In this document: positions 38,061 to 47,828 of the stretch, in pieces
Layout: each line of letters opens with the position of its first letter
Numbering within the stretch: the stretch's first letter is position 1
NCBI RefSeq assembly: GCF_002115745.1
Contig: NZ_JFKB01000018.1
Location: 1 to 64,000 of the forward strand
Reading direction: 5' to 3'
Length of the DNA stretch: 64,000 nt
Source of the DNA: Thalassospira alkalitolerans
GTDB taxonomy: Bacteria > Pseudomonadota > Alphaproteobacteria > Rhodospirillales > Thalassospiraceae
Notes under the pieces: generated by a model
The model's database searches: none
Seen by the model: the letters and a program-made list of their open reading frames with translations, nothing else
What the model was told of the DNA's origin: nothing
Translations under genes and position numbers: made by a program

Positions 38061-38920
38061 TGGCTGGCGGCATCCGACCTATCAACCGTCCGCGCAGGTT
38101 CAAGGCATTGTCCTTGACCCGCCTTGTGCCCAATGTCGCAACCCTGATGGGGATGTGTACGGGCCTGACGTCGATCCGCTTTGCCATGCAGGATCGTTGG
38201 GAAGCCGCGGTTGCCGCCATTCTGATTGCCGGGATTATTGATGGTCTTGATGGCCGTCTTGCCCGAATGTTGAACGCTTCAAGCCGCTTTGGTGCCGAAC
38301 TTGACAGTCTTTCCGACTTTGTCTGCTTTGGCGTTGCCCCGGCGATGATGTTGTATTTCTGGTCGCTGCATGAATTGGGGCCGATTGGCTGGGCCTTGTC
38401 GCTTTTATTTGCGGTTTGCATGTCCCTGCGTCTGGCCCGGTTCAACACCCAGATGCTGGGCGAACCGGAAATGCCGACATGGGCCTATCGCTTTTTTACC
38501 GGCGTTCCGGCCCCGGCGGCTGCCGCCCTTGCAATGTGGCCAATTGTTCTGACCTTGCAGTTTGGCGAAGGCATTTTTGACAGCCCCTATATCGTTGCCC
38601 CCTATGGGGTTTTGATTGCGGTTCTGATGGTGTCGCGCATGCCGACCTATAGTTTTAAAAAGGTCAAAGTCCCGCGGGCGTGGGTTTTGCCCTTGATGCT
38701 GGCATTTGGGGCGTCGGTGGCGTTTCTGGTGTCGTCACCCTGGTTAACGCTTTCGGTGATTGCCGCGGTCTATTTCGCGACCCTTCCGCTTTCCTTCCGG
38801 TCCTATCGCCGGATGGGAGTCGAAAACCAGCAGGCAGAAGACCAGGCCGAGGAAGAAGATGATGACGGCGAACCCGACGATGATCCCGACGAGGGATTGA
38901 ACCGGGTCCATCAGAACTGA
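38060..38920 (+). CDS. pssA: CDP-diacylglycerol-serine O-phosphatidyltransferase
   Basis: This membrane protein of 286 residues makes phosphatidylserine from CDP-diacylglycerol and serine, the substrate of Psd. The CDP-alcohol phosphotransferase motif D-G-x2-A-R-x8-G-x3-D-x3-D is seen in DGLDGRLARMLNASSRFGAE and LDSLSDF. About eight membrane helices follow. The C-terminus is a strongly acidic tail (EEEDDDGEPDDDPDEG) that is not part of the catalytic domain. It is co-transcribed with psd. Confidence 0.95.
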   Translation: MAGGIRPINRPRRFKALSLTRLVPNVATLMGMCTGLTSIRFAMQDRWEAAVAAILIAGIIDGLDGRLARMLNASSRFGAELDSLSDFVCFGVAPAMMLYFWSLHELGPIGWALSLLFAVCMSLRLARFNTQMLGEPEMPTWAYRFFTGVPAPAAAALAMWPIVLTLQFGEGIFDSPYIVAPYGVLIAVLMVSRMPTYSFKKVKVPRAWVLPLMLAFGASVAFLVSSPWLTLSVIAAVYFATLPLSFRSYRRMGVENQQAEDQAEEEDDDGEPDDDPDEGLNRVHQN

Positions 38921-38942
38921 TCCCGACAGCCAATAAAAATAC

Positions 38943-38978
38943 AACAGGCACCTTTTGACGGTGCCTGTTTTGTTTTGA
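38943..38978 (+). terminator. Terminator after psd-pssA
   Basis: Perfect 10-bp stem AACAGGCACC / GGTGCCTGTT followed by TTGTTTTG. Confidence 0.85.
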
Positions 38979-39127
38979 CTGATAGGTCAAAGACGGGTGG
39001 GGCAGAGTAATCGACCTTGCGGGTGTCAGCGTTCACCTATCCTGATCGCATTCAGGCGTGACCGGGGCATGGAGCTTGACCTGATCCGCATTTGATCATT
39101 GTGATCATTCTGACATTCCCCGGAGCG

Positions 39128-40138
39128 CTATTGCGCGTTGGAGGCGGTATCCGATATGTAAAAGGCTTTCAGCGAGGTTTTGAACCGCTGGTTATCGGCG
39201 GGGTCAAGATATTGAGTGTAATAATCCAGCCAGGGCATATCGGGATTGGATTTCAGGATCTTGTCAATTCGGTCAATAATCATGGCACCAGACCCAGACC
39301 GACTGCAGGCGATTACAAGATCAAGAAGGGCAGCCCCCCCTTCAATCGGTAACGAGATAACATCAAGATCAATGTTTTCAGCGCGGCGATGGAATTTGAT
39401 TTCAGTGGGATAGGCCAGTGCCCAATCGATCCTGTCCAGTGCCAGCATCGACAGGAAGTTCGGCTGTTTAACCGTCCTTAGCACATTAGGGGCGGCGATT
39501 GCCCGGGCCAGAATGGTATCGATATGGGGGCCATATGATTGTGATATGGAAAGGGCGGTATATAGCGTCCGATCCTCCAGCAGGGCCCTAAGATTGATAT
39601 GGCCTCGTTGGTTTGTGACATTTTGAAACTGGCCGATGGCATCGTGCCGGATGACGATCGAGATCGGCAAGGTCGGTACGACGGTTTGGCTCATTAAAAG
39701 TTCGCGTTGCCGTTCGGGGCTGCGCGCCAAGCCGGGAAGACAAACCGCCTGATCCGCCCCCTTTCCCACGCGCAGGGCGTCAAGAGCCCGGCGACGGGGC
39801 AGGGGTACGATTTGATGGTCATAATCTGGCAGGCGGGTGATAAACCAGTCCAGCATTTGAATGCCGTAACCGTTTAGCGGGTCTTCGACCTTGATAAAGT
39901 CAGGCGCGATGACATCCGCGACCCAGGTGATATTGGTCGTATTTATCCGAACATTTGCATTTTCGGTTTTTGCGATTGGCTGGATTGGGCTTTGAATGAC
40001 AACTGAAGTATTGTCATGCGCGTGCGCGTCGTCCGGGGTCAACAATGCCATCAGCAATGCTATGGGCACTGCAATCGGTCTGGCGGCAAGCCGCCATGTG
40101 AAAATTTCCCTGCACATATTCAATTTTCCGGCTGCCAT
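39128..40138 (-). CDS. Periplasmic binding-protein-like protein, paralogue 1
   Basis: This 336-residue protein has a signal peptide (ends DDAHAH). It shares a pattern with the next two genes: an early Trp strand (ITWVADVIAPDFI), GYGIQMLDWFITRLPDYDH, PLPRRRALDAL, SQSYGPHIDTIL, LALDRIDWALAYPTEIKFHR and DMPWLDYYTQYLDPAD. This resembles the SBP_bac_3 / TIGR02285-like group of extracellular solute-binding proteins. It carries a longer N-terminus than its paralogues. No transporter genes are adjacent. The start could be ATG 40138 or ATG 40117. Confidence 0.8.
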   Translation of the reverse strand: MAAGKLNMCREIFTWRLAARPIAVPIALLMALLTPDDAHAHDNTSVVIQSPIQPIAKTENANVRINTTNITWVADVIAPDFIKVEDPLNGYGIQMLDWFITRLPDYDHQIVPLPRRRALDALRVGKGADQAVCLPGLARSPERQRELLMSQTVVPTLPISIVIRHDAIGQFQNVTNQRGHINLRALLEDRTLYTALSISQSYGPHIDTILARAIAAPNVLRTVKQPNFLSMLALDRIDWALAYPTEIKFHRRAENIDLDVISLPIEGGAALLDLVIACSRSGSGAMIIDRIDKILKSNPDMPWLDYYTQYLDPADNQRFKTSLKAFYISDTASNAQ

Positions 40139-40246
40139 TGATCGCCGGTCCGTGTTGATTTTTGATACTTATACAAAAGTAGAGGAAATATCAGCGCTGT
40201 CAATAGTCATACAATATAAATATCGACGGGAACCAAAGAATTCACA

Positions 40247-41185
40247 TCATTGATCGGCAGAGTTCAAGGGAAAATCCCCTGAATTGGCAACAAATTGTTC
40301 CTGGGCTTTTTCAAACCAGCGTTGATCACTTTTGGATAGGGACCGGGCGTAGAAATCTGTCCATGGCATGTCAGGGGCGGTCGCAACGATGGCATCGATC
40401 TTTTGGATGATCATTGCGCCCATTGTTGTGCGGGTGCATGAAATTGATGCGGGCAATGGGTCGCTGTTGCCTGCAATTGGGGATGAAATAAATTCAAGTT
40501 CCGGGGCGCTGTTGCGGCGATAATATTCGGCCTCGGCCGGGAAATAAAGGGTCCATTCTTCACGTCCAAGCTCGATCATCGACAGAAAATGCGCATCATT
40601 GCCGACCTGTTCCAGAACCGGGGTTCCGGCAAATTGCTGTAAAATGGGATCAATTGCCGGACCATAGGACCGGGATGTTCGAACCGCACCGTGGAATCGT
40701 CCGCTTGCCAGCAAGTCTGCAAGTTTAATATTGCTGTTATCGTCACGGAACGGCCCCAAATCGGCGGTTTTATCGGCGCGTGTGATCAATGCGACAGGAA
40801 GATGTGGCAGGACAGCCTTGGAAAAAATCAGGAATTGACGCCGTTCGGGGGTGGGCACCAGGCCGATATTGCAAACGGTGCCGGGCATGGTCATTTTTTG
40901 CATTAAACGCGCAAGTGGCACAATTTCCTTGGTGTGCGTTATGGCGGGCATGCGGGCAATGAACCAGTCCAGAATATCGACGCCATAGCCAACGATTTTG
41001 CCGTCTTTTTCGATCATGGCCGGTGGCAGGGGAGTTAACGCCCATATCATGCTGTCTTCTGCCCGGGCGGGTTGGGGCGAAAACGGCAATGCAAGCATGA
41101 TCACGACAGACAACGTCATGATGCGCGCCACGATGAAACGCCGGGGCAATCGGATGGGAAAGCGGTGCTTTGTCGGCAAAATCAC
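40247..41185 (-). CDS. Periplasmic binding-protein-like protein, paralogue 2
   Basis: This 312-residue protein has a signal peptide (MTLSVVIMLALPFSPQPARA), with GTG 41185 or ATG 41119 as start. It has the same architecture as its neighbours: MIWALTPLPPAMI, GYGVDILDWFIARMP, PLARLMQKM, TSRSYGPAIDPIL, LGREEWTLYFPAEAEYYRR and DMPWTDFYARSLSKSD. Two cysteines (VCNIG and SCTRT) are conserved among the paralogues and could form a disulfide. The ligand is unknown. The gap to paralogue 1 is about 110 nt. Confidence 0.8.
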   Translation of the reverse strand: MILPTKHRFPIRLPRRFIVARIMTLSVVIMLALPFSPQPARAEDSMIWALTPLPPAMIEKDGKIVGYGVDILDWFIARMPAITHTKEIVPLARLMQKMTMPGTVCNIGLVPTPERRQFLIFSKAVLPHLPVALITRADKTADLGPFRDDNSNIKLADLLASGRFHGAVRTSRSYGPAIDPILQQFAGTPVLEQVGNDAHFLSMIELGREEWTLYFPAEAEYYRRNSAPELEFISSPIAGNSDPLPASISCTRTTMGAMIIQKIDAIVATAPDMPWTDFYARSLSKSDQRWFEKAQEQFVANSGDFPLNSADQ

Positions 41186-41296
41186 GCGAAGCCAATCTGT
41201 TTTGGTTAAATCTGGCCAGTTTGATATATGCGCGTAAAATCAAAGATATCAATTAGCTGGACGTTGATTTTATTTCAGTGCGGTGATTTCGGCGGA

Positions 41297-42217
41297 TCAG
41301 TGTTCGGGTGCGAGCAGGACTTCGAACTGGTTGGCATTGATGTAATGCATACGTGCTGCCCTGAACCAGTTTCGATCATCGGGCGATAGCCATGCGGCAT
41401 AAAATTCGGTCCAAGGCATATCAGGATTGTTCGCGATAACCTGATTGATCTTTTCGATGGCCTGTGTGCCCGCAGGGGTCCGTGCACAGCCGATGGTTGC
41501 CTCAAGCAACGGGGGATTTCCGGCAATTGGTATCGATTTGATCTGTTGGTCCGGTGTTAGGGAACGGCGGAAATATTCAGCCTCGGACGGGAAATAAAAT
41601 GCCCAGTCGATGCGATTAAGTTCCAACAGTTTCAAAAGTTTGGCATCGTCGGCCACGGTCGTGATATGTGGCGCATCGCGAAAACGCCTGATATAATGAT
41701 CAATCAGTTTGCCATAGGATCGGCCAATGCGAATGGCGGTGTTTAAGGCATCGTCCGCCATCAGGGTATCGAGATGAATATTACCTTCCTCATCAAGGAA
41801 AGGTTTGAATTTTGCTTCGTCAGCACTGCGGATGACGACCGAGATCGGCAAATGCAAAAGGACGGTATTGGCAAAACTGATATATTCCCGGCGCTCGTCC
41901 GTCGGGATAAGGGTCGAGCAGCAGCGAATGTCATCACCGCCACTGCGCATTTCAGCCAAAAGACGGGCCAGCGGCACTTCCATGGTTTCATGATTGTAGT
42001 CGCCAAGCTGGCTGACAAACCAGTTCTGGGTGGCGGCACCATAACCGGTAAGGATACCGTTTTCCGAGATAAAGGCCGGGACAAGGGGCGGAACAGCCCA
42101 GGTGACGGTCGTCTGTTCATTGGCGGTGACGGTCCGGTCCATAAATGGCAAAGCAATCAGCCCGACCATGGCGGTTATGGCGGCACGTATTGGCCTGAAA
42201 TTGTTCCGCAATCCCAT
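41297..42217 (-). CDS. Periplasmic binding-protein-like protein, paralogue 3
   Basis: This 306-residue protein has a well-placed AAAGGAC before ATG 42217 and a signal peptide (ends TVTANE). It shares VTWAVPPLVPAFI, GYGAATQNWFVSQLGDYNH, PLARLLAEM, IGRSYGKLIDHYI, LELNRIDWAFYFPSEAEYFR and DMPWTEFYAAWLSPDD with the two genes downstream. It is the first gene of the tandem set, which arose by duplication. A sensory role or binding of small polar solutes is possible, but nothing in the context decides. Confidence 0.8.
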   Translation of the reverse strand: MGLRNNFRPIRAAITAMVGLIALPFMDRTVTANEQTTVTWAVPPLVPAFISENGILTGYGAATQNWFVSQLGDYNHETMEVPLARLLAEMRSGGDDIRCCSTLIPTDERREYISFANTVLLHLPISVVIRSADEAKFKPFLDEEGNIHLDTLMADDALNTAIRIGRSYGKLIDHYIRRFRDAPHITTVADDAKLLKLLELNRIDWAFYFPSEAEYFRRSLTPDQQIKSIPIAGNPPLLEATIGCARTPAGTQAIEKINQVIANNPDMPWTEFYAAWLSPDDRNWFRAARMHYINANQFEVLLAPEH

Positions 42218-42723
42218 TTATTGTCCTTTGGGTAGAGGCCGTCGCTACTTTTTTAAGGCAGCATAATGACCAATGTCTTAGCAATTTATGTAAGGGGCCG
42301 GCGATTACAACCTGGCATATAGACATAAAATAAATTTGCACACTTTTTTTCAGTGGAACTGCCATTGTGACGTCTTATGGGTACGTTCGGCATACGACTT
42401 TCGATAAAATCCAAAACCCAATTGTTCATTGTTCCAAATGGGGGCGTGCCCGTTTCGGTTTGCCGACTGGGACGATGGTGATAACGACGTTGATATCCTG
42501 ACGGCCCTTTTCGTCCGATAGTCATGACCCGCAAAGACTGCAATCCCATCTCATCCTATCTTATCTCATTCCCAAACCAAAAAAGCGACCGGCCCCCGGT
42601 GCATAGCTGGGGGCCGGTCAAACCGCGCGGCGGGGTCGGGGGAACTCACGCGCGGTTTTCTGTTATGGCTTTTTCGACCAATCCAAATTGATCGGTCCGA
42701 TCAGATGGGGTTTATGGCTATGT
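42218..42723. other. Intergenic region with terminator hairpins
   Basis: About 500 nt without a supported gene. The right part holds two hairpins that terminate the RND operon. The left part should carry the promoter of the binding-protein-like genes. Confidence 0.5.
42587..42660 (-). terminator. Two hairpins downstream of the RND pump gene
   Basis: GACCGGCCCCC / GGGGGCCGGTC (42587-42597, 42609-42619) is a perfect 11-bp stem. AAACCGCGCG / CGCGCGGTTT (42620-42629, 42649-42658) is a 10-bp stem next to it. Both lie 65-135 nt past the RND stop codon. Confidence 0.7.
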
Positions 42724-45700
42724 TTATGCCCCGTGATCTGCTGATTGCGGTGTGGTGCCGCGATTAAATTTGATCGCCGCCCATGATTTAAGGTTGCGCC
42801 AGCCAAACCCCATCCGGTGACGCATCATCAGCGCACAGGGGGTAAAGACCAGTGTCAGTACAGTCGCAAAGGCCAGACCAAACGCGATCGAGGTCGAAAG
42901 CTGCACCCACCATTGGGTCGATGGCGCACCAATCGACATGGCGCGTTCGGCAAAGTCGATATTGATCTGCAAAACCATCGGTATCAGACCAAGGATCGTG
43001 GTGACAGTGGTCAGCATCACTGGGCGCAAACGCTGTGCCCCGGTTTGCAAGATGGCATTTTCAATACTGTCAGCGGTTTGTTTAAGCTGGTCGAAGGTGT
43101 CGATCAGAATGATGTTGTTGTTCACAACGATCCCGGCCAGCGCAACAACCCCGATCCCGTTCATGACAATGGAAAACGCCTGTCCGGTGATCATAAGTCC
43201 AAGGAACACGCCCGCCGTCGACATCACAATCGCGATCATGATCAAAAACGCGCTTGAGATGCTGTTGAACTGGGTGACCAGAATGACGAACATGATGAAC
43301 AACGCGACTGAAAAGGCATTTTTCAGGAAGTCTGCCGATTTTTGCTGTTCTTCATCCTGTCCCTTGAATTCGACCGATACACGCGGATCGATTTCAAGGG
43401 TTTTCATCCATTCCTTGACCTCTTGCAGTTTGGTGTCGACCAGAACGCCTTCGGAAACATCGGCCTTGACGGTTAGGGCGCGGCGGCTGTCAACGCGGGT
43501 CAACGTGCCGGTTTTGGGTTTGGCTGTGCGTTTGACAAAGTTCGCCAGCGGCACCAGACCCTTGTCGGTCACGATCTGAAGGCTTTGCAATTCTTCAAGC
43601 GACCGATGTTCGGCGGGATAACGGCCAACGATATCGATTTCCTCGGTCGAATCATCCGGGCGATAGGTTGATAGATTGATGCCGTTGGTCACCAATTTGA
43701 TCACATTGCCGATCTGGGTGATATCAGCCCCGAACTTCAAGGCCTGAGCACGATCAACGCTGTATTCCCAATCGATGCCCGGCGGCGATTTTCCGTCTTC
43801 GAAATTGTAAAGCCCCCCCATTTCCTGCAAGCCGGTCATGATCTTGCTGGCAGTGGTGTCCAATGCGTCGGGATAAAGGGAACGCAATTGAATTTGGATG
43901 TCTTTGCCCTGTGGCGGACCGGCTTCTTCGGCCCGGATTTCAACATGGATACCGGCAAGATCGGACGTTGCGTCAAGGATGCGGTGTTCGATCTCGGATG
44001 CTTTCGGGCGCAATTGCCAATCGGCATATTCAAGTTGCACCACGCCAATCACATCTTCGGATGCTTCGCGGCCCCCGGCATCGCGGCCGGAACGGGCATA
44101 GATGGCATCAAACCACTTTTGGCCTTCATGATGGGCTTCAAGGGCAAGAATACGGTCTTCGACTTCTTTGACCAACGCATCCTGTTCATAATAGGACATG
44201 TTGCCACGTGCCCGGATCTGAACGGCGGCCTGATCGGGTTCGACCGAAGGGAAAAATTCCACCCCGCGTCCAAATGCGCCAAATCCGACCCATACAGAAA
44301 TAAGAATGACAAAGGCCGCGGGGACCACCAGCCAATGGAAACGAAGTGCGCCTTTGAGCATGCGGACATAAAAGCCCGTTCCGCCCTTAAGCTCGCCCAG
44401 ATGTTCCATGCGGCCGGCTGCAACGGCGTCAAGCGCCTCGCTTGATTCCGCACCCGGTTTCCCGAACCATGCGCCAACAGTCGGCACAAAGATCAGCGCC
44501 ATCGCCAAGGATGCCGACAGGGTGAACAACACCGTAATCGGCAGGAATTTCATGAATTCCCCGACGATATCAGGCCAAAAAGCCAAGGGCAGGAAGGCCG
44601 CCAGTGTCGTTGCGGTCGAGGCAATAATCGGCATTGCCATGCGTTTGGCGGCAAGTGGATAGGCTTGTTTGCGATGCAGCCCGTCGAGCATTTTGCGATC
44701 TGCATATTCGGTAATGACGATCGCGCCATCAACCAGCATCCCGACCGACAGGATCAGGCTGAACAGAACGACGATATTAACCGTCATGCCCAAGGCCCAA
44801 AGAATCAGAACCGCGGTCAGGAAGGACCCCGGAATGGCAATTCCAACCAAAAGGCCCGACCGCCAACCCAAGGACCAGATGACGACAATCATCACCAGCA
44901 GGATCGCAAGGATCACGCTGTTTTGAAGGTCTGTCAGCATGGTGCGGATGTCGGATGACTTATCCTGTGAATAGCTGACCGTGACATTACCCGGGAATGT
45001 TTCGGCGGTTTCGGCGGTGATGGTTTTGATGCGGTCAATGACATCGATGATGTTTTCACCGACACGTTTGGAAACCTCAATCGCAATCGCGGTCTGACCG
45101 TTCAGACGGGCAAAGCTTTCGGCGTCTTTAAAGGTCCGGCGGACGTCGCCGATATCGCGAAAGCGAATAACGGAATCGCCATCAACAATCAGCGGCATGT
45201 CAAGAATGTCACCGACGGTTTCAAACAGGCCGGGAACCTTGATGTTAAAGCGTCCCGATCCGGTATCGATGGCACCGGCTGCGACCAGCGAGTTTGAATT
45301 GCGCACCAGCGATACAAGATCGACCCCGTTCAAGCGATAGGCTTCGATTTTCATCGGGTCGATGATGAATTCGACAAGTTCCTCGCGGTCACCGGCCAGA
45401 TTGGCTTCAAGAACCGCCGGGATGCCTTCGATATGGTCTTTCAGGTCACGGGCAAGGCGCAGCAATGTCCGTTCAGGGACATCACCGGCAAGGGTTACGA
45501 CCAGAACCGGGAACAGCGACAGATTGACCTCGTGGACTTCGGGATCATCGGTTTCGTCGGGCAGTTCTGATTTGGCGATATCAACGCGTTCGCGGACATC
45601 CGCCAAGGCGTCGTCGATATCGACATCGGAATAGAATTCAAGCGTGACCGATGCGCCATCCTGATAGGATTGCGATGACATTTCCTTCACACCTTCGACG

Positions 45701-45918
45701 GTACGAAGTTCCTGTTCCATCGGGCGCAGCAAAAGCCGTTCGGCATCTTCGGGCGAAATACCATCATGATGCATCGACACATACAGAACCGGAATTTGAA
45801 CATCCGGGTCGGCTTCTTTGGGGATCGAATTATATCCAACCCAACCCGTTGCCAGCAGCAGGATCAGGGTCAGGATAACGGTGCGCGAGCGATCAAGCGC
45901 AAGATCAATCAGGGACAT
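42724..45918 (-). CDS. RND-family efflux pump, inner membrane subunit
   Basis: This 1064-residue pump has the AcrB-like plan: TM1 at about residues 12-30, a large periplasmic domain, a TM2-6 block (from about 335), a second periplasmic domain and a TM8-12 block. The region GMLVDGAIVITEYADRKMLD corresponds to the TM4 proton-relay motif, where drug pumps usually have Asp-Asp; here one Asp is followed by Gly. The second Asp of drug pumps is thus absent, as in some MFP-linked RND groups of unknown substrate. It is downstream of its adaptor gene and a PadR regulator in one operon. Confidence 0.92.
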   Translation of the reverse strand: MSLIDLALDRSRTVILTLILLLATGWVGYNSIPKEADPDVQIPVLYVSMHHDGISPEDAERLLLRPMEQELRTVEGVKEMSSQSYQDGASVTLEFYSDVDIDDALADVRERVDIAKSELPDETDDPEVHEVNLSLFPVLVVTLAGDVPERTLLRLARDLKDHIEGIPAVLEANLAGDREELVEFIIDPMKIEAYRLNGVDLVSLVRNSNSLVAAGAIDTGSGRFNIKVPGLFETVGDILDMPLIVDGDSVIRFRDIGDVRRTFKDAESFARLNGQTAIAIEVSKRVGENIIDVIDRIKTITAETAETFPGNVTVSYSQDKSSDIRTMLTDLQNSVILAILLVMIVVIWSLGWRSGLLVGIAIPGSFLTAVLILWALGMTVNIVVLFSLILSVGMLVDGAIVITEYADRKMLDGLHRKQAYPLAAKRMAMPIIASTATTLAAFLPLAFWPDIVGEFMKFLPITVLFTLSASLAMALIFVPTVGAWFGKPGAESSEALDAVAAGRMEHLGELKGGTGFYVRMLKGALRFHWLVVPAAFVILISVWVGFGAFGRGVEFFPSVEPDQAAVQIRARGNMSYYEQDALVKEVEDRILALEAHHEGQKWFDAIYARSGRDAGGREASEDVIGVVQLEYADWQLRPKASEIEHRILDATSDLAGIHVEIRAEEAGPPQGKDIQIQLRSLYPDALDTTASKIMTGLQEMGGLYNFEDGKSPPGIDWEYSVDRAQALKFGADITQIGNVIKLVTNGINLSTYRPDDSTEEIDIVGRYPAEHRSLEELQSLQIVTDKGLVPLANFVKRTAKPKTGTLTRVDSRRALTVKADVSEGVLVDTKLQEVKEWMKTLEIDPRVSVEFKGQDEEQQKSADFLKNAFSVALFIMFVILVTQFNSISSAFLIMIAIVMSTAGVFLGLMITGQAFSIVMNGIGVVALAGIVVNNNIILIDTFDQLKQTADSIENAILQTGAQRLRPVMLTTVTTILGLIPMVLQINIDFAERAMSIGAPSTQWWVQLSTSIAFGLAFATVLTLVFTPCALMMRHRMGFGWRNLKSWAAIKFNRGTTPQSADHGA

Positions 45919-45945
45919 TTTTTGTCTCCGGCTCCTTGTGTCACG

Positions 45946-47127
45946 CTAGTGCGCGACCGTTTCCTTATTGGCGACCATATCGGTGACATCCGTTGGGGTG
46001 TTTTTCCCCTCCAGACGGGTCACATCGACGGTCGCACCTTCCTTGACCCAGTCATGGCCAACCACGATCAGGTCGATCTTATCGGGCAATCCCCCGATCC
46101 AGATGCCATCGCGATTGCCGCCCTGAAGCGTGACCGGATAAAAGACGACCTTGTTTTCATCGACAATACCGCGCACGCCAACTTCGCCGTCATCGTTAAG
46201 CGTCAGGCTTGAGGGGGCAACCCGATGTGCCATTCTGGTGCCGACCGGAATTTGCAATTCTGCGGTCATGCCATCGGGGATGGTTAGATCGGTATTGTCG
46301 ATTTCGACTTCGATGCGATAGGTGCGGGTGGAATTATCCGATACGCGTGCGACATAGCGCACAACACCGTCGGCTTCGCGTCCGTCAAAAAGCCGGATAC
46401 GGGCAAGTTGGCCGGTCTGTACGTTGCCGACGGAATGTTCGGGGATATGGGCAACCACCAACATCGGATCGGCCTGGATCAAGGTGGCAACAGGATCGCC
46501 ATCGGATAACAGATCGCCAATTTCAGCCGGACGTTTTTCAACAATGCCGTCAAATGGGGCACGGATTTCGGTGTGGCTCAGTTCGATCTGCGCCAGTTTC
46601 AAATCCGCGCGGGCTTCTTCAAGAAAGGCATGGGTTTCGGCGACACCGGTCTTGGATCGGTAATTTTTTGCGGCAAGACTTTTTGCGGCAGAGTTTTCAA
46701 GTTCACGCTGGGCGACAAGGGCGCGGGCCTTTTCAACACGCGCGGCGCGGTCTTCGACGGCAAGGCGAACCAAAAGATCGCCCTTTGCAACGCTTTGGCC
46801 CTTGATTGCGCCAATTTCCACGACAGTGGCGTCAATTTCCGCCCGAATTTCAACCGAAACCACGGCTTCGGTCCGACCGGTAATGCGCAGCATATCGACA
46901 TGTTCGATGGCTTCGCTGGTTTTGACACGTACCGAGGCGCGCGGGGCATTGCTGGCTGCCGGGGGGCTGTTATTTGCACCGTCATCGGCAGGATGATTGG
47001 CTTCGCCAGTGTCGGATGCGGTGATTTCTGAATTTTCGACCGACGGATCATCGGCAAATAATCCCGATCCAACCCACAGTATGGCCCCAAGGGCCAATAC
47101 GATGGCGACAAGGCGTGAAGCATTCAT
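45946..47127 (-). CDS. RND efflux membrane fusion protein
   Basis: This periplasmic adaptor of 393 residues starts at ATG 47127 with GAGGGAACAGAACC upstream. An N-terminal membrane segment (RLVAIVLALGAILWVGSGLF) is followed by an Asp/Asn/Ala-rich linker, then a lipoyl half (EIDATVVEIGAIKGQSVAKG), a helical hairpin (about 130-190), a second lipoyl half (IRAPFDGIVEKRPAEIGDLL) and a beta-barrel. It pairs with the RND pump whose ATG lies 27 nt downstream of its stop. Confidence 0.92.
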   Translation of the reverse strand: MNASRLVAIVLALGAILWVGSGLFADDPSVENSEITASDTGEANHPADDGANNSPPAASNAPRASVRVKTSEAIEHVDMLRITGRTEAVVSVEIRAEIDATVVEIGAIKGQSVAKGDLLVRLAVEDRAARVEKARALVAQRELENSAAKSLAAKNYRSKTGVAETHAFLEEARADLKLAQIELSHTEIRAPFDGIVEKRPAEIGDLLSDGDPVATLIQADPMLVVAHIPEHSVGNVQTGQLARIRLFDGREADGVVRYVARVSDNSTRTYRIEVEIDNTDLTIPDGMTAELQIPVGTRMAHRVAPSSLTLNDDGEVGVRGIVDENKVVFYPVTLQGGNRDGIWIGGLPDKIDLIVVGHDWVKEGATVDVTRLEGKNTPTDVTDMVANKETVAH

Positions 47128-47225
47128 GGTTCTGTTCCCTCAGATATGCCCAAACGGAATGCGTAAGGCACTTGATACAGTGGCACTTTGTTAATGACCT
47201 TGCGGTTCTTGCTTTTGTTGGCAGA

Positions 47226-47828
47226 TCAGGTCTTTTTGTCTTTACGGGTTCGCAATTCCTCGATCAATCCGTCCTTGTTGCGGCGGATGAAATCAAGGGT
47301 GGCTTCGCACATGGCCTGACCAAGGCCGGCAACAAAACGACAGCCCGGACTTGGGGCGCCGTTTTCATCACGACCATGGGCAAGCGGGCAATTGTCTTTT
47401 TCCGGGTTTTCAGGATCAATCTGGATTTGCGTCATTTCGTGACGCGCGGCAAATTCATCAATCAGCGCCTCGGTCAGTTCAACCGGCAGTTCTTCGGCGA
47501 ACGTCAGCATGAACAAGATATCGGAACGATAACGATCCTCGCCCGGACGGGTTTGTAACAACGTGCGCAGGAATGTCCGACGGCCTTCGCTGGTCAGTTG
47601 ATAGACCTTTTTGTCGGGGCGATTTTCCTGTTCGCGTTCGACAAAGGTCACCATCCCGTCTTGGGTCAATTTGGTCAGCGCCGGATAGATCGAGCCAAGA
47701 GACGCGATCTGGAAATGGCTGAAGGTGCCATCCTCAAACATCTTGCGTATCTCGTATCCGGTCGCTTCACTCCCCATTAGGGCGCCAAGGCAAAGGGTGC
47801 GTACATCCATGGTCTGTTTAATATCCAT
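47226..47828 (-). CDS. PadR family transcriptional regulator
   Basis: This 200-residue protein has an N-terminal winged HTH of the PadR kind (LCLGALMGSEATGYEIRKMF, SLGSIYPALTKLTQDGMV and the wing ENRPDKKVYQLTSEGRR). The Vir_C-like C-terminal half carries the cysteines CPLAHGRD and GCRF. It precedes the adaptor and pump genes and probably represses them. A duplicated operator-like repeat lies 54-107 nt upstream of its start. Confidence 0.9.
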   Translation of the reverse strand: MDIKQTMDVRTLCLGALMGSEATGYEIRKMFEDGTFSHFQIASLGSIYPALTKLTQDGMVTFVEREQENRPDKKVYQLTSEGRRTFLRTLLQTRPGEDRYRSDILFMLTFAEELPVELTEALIDEFAARHEMTQIQIDPENPEKDNCPLAHGRDENGAPSPGCRFVAGLGQAMCEATLDFIRRNKDGLIEELRTRKDKKT

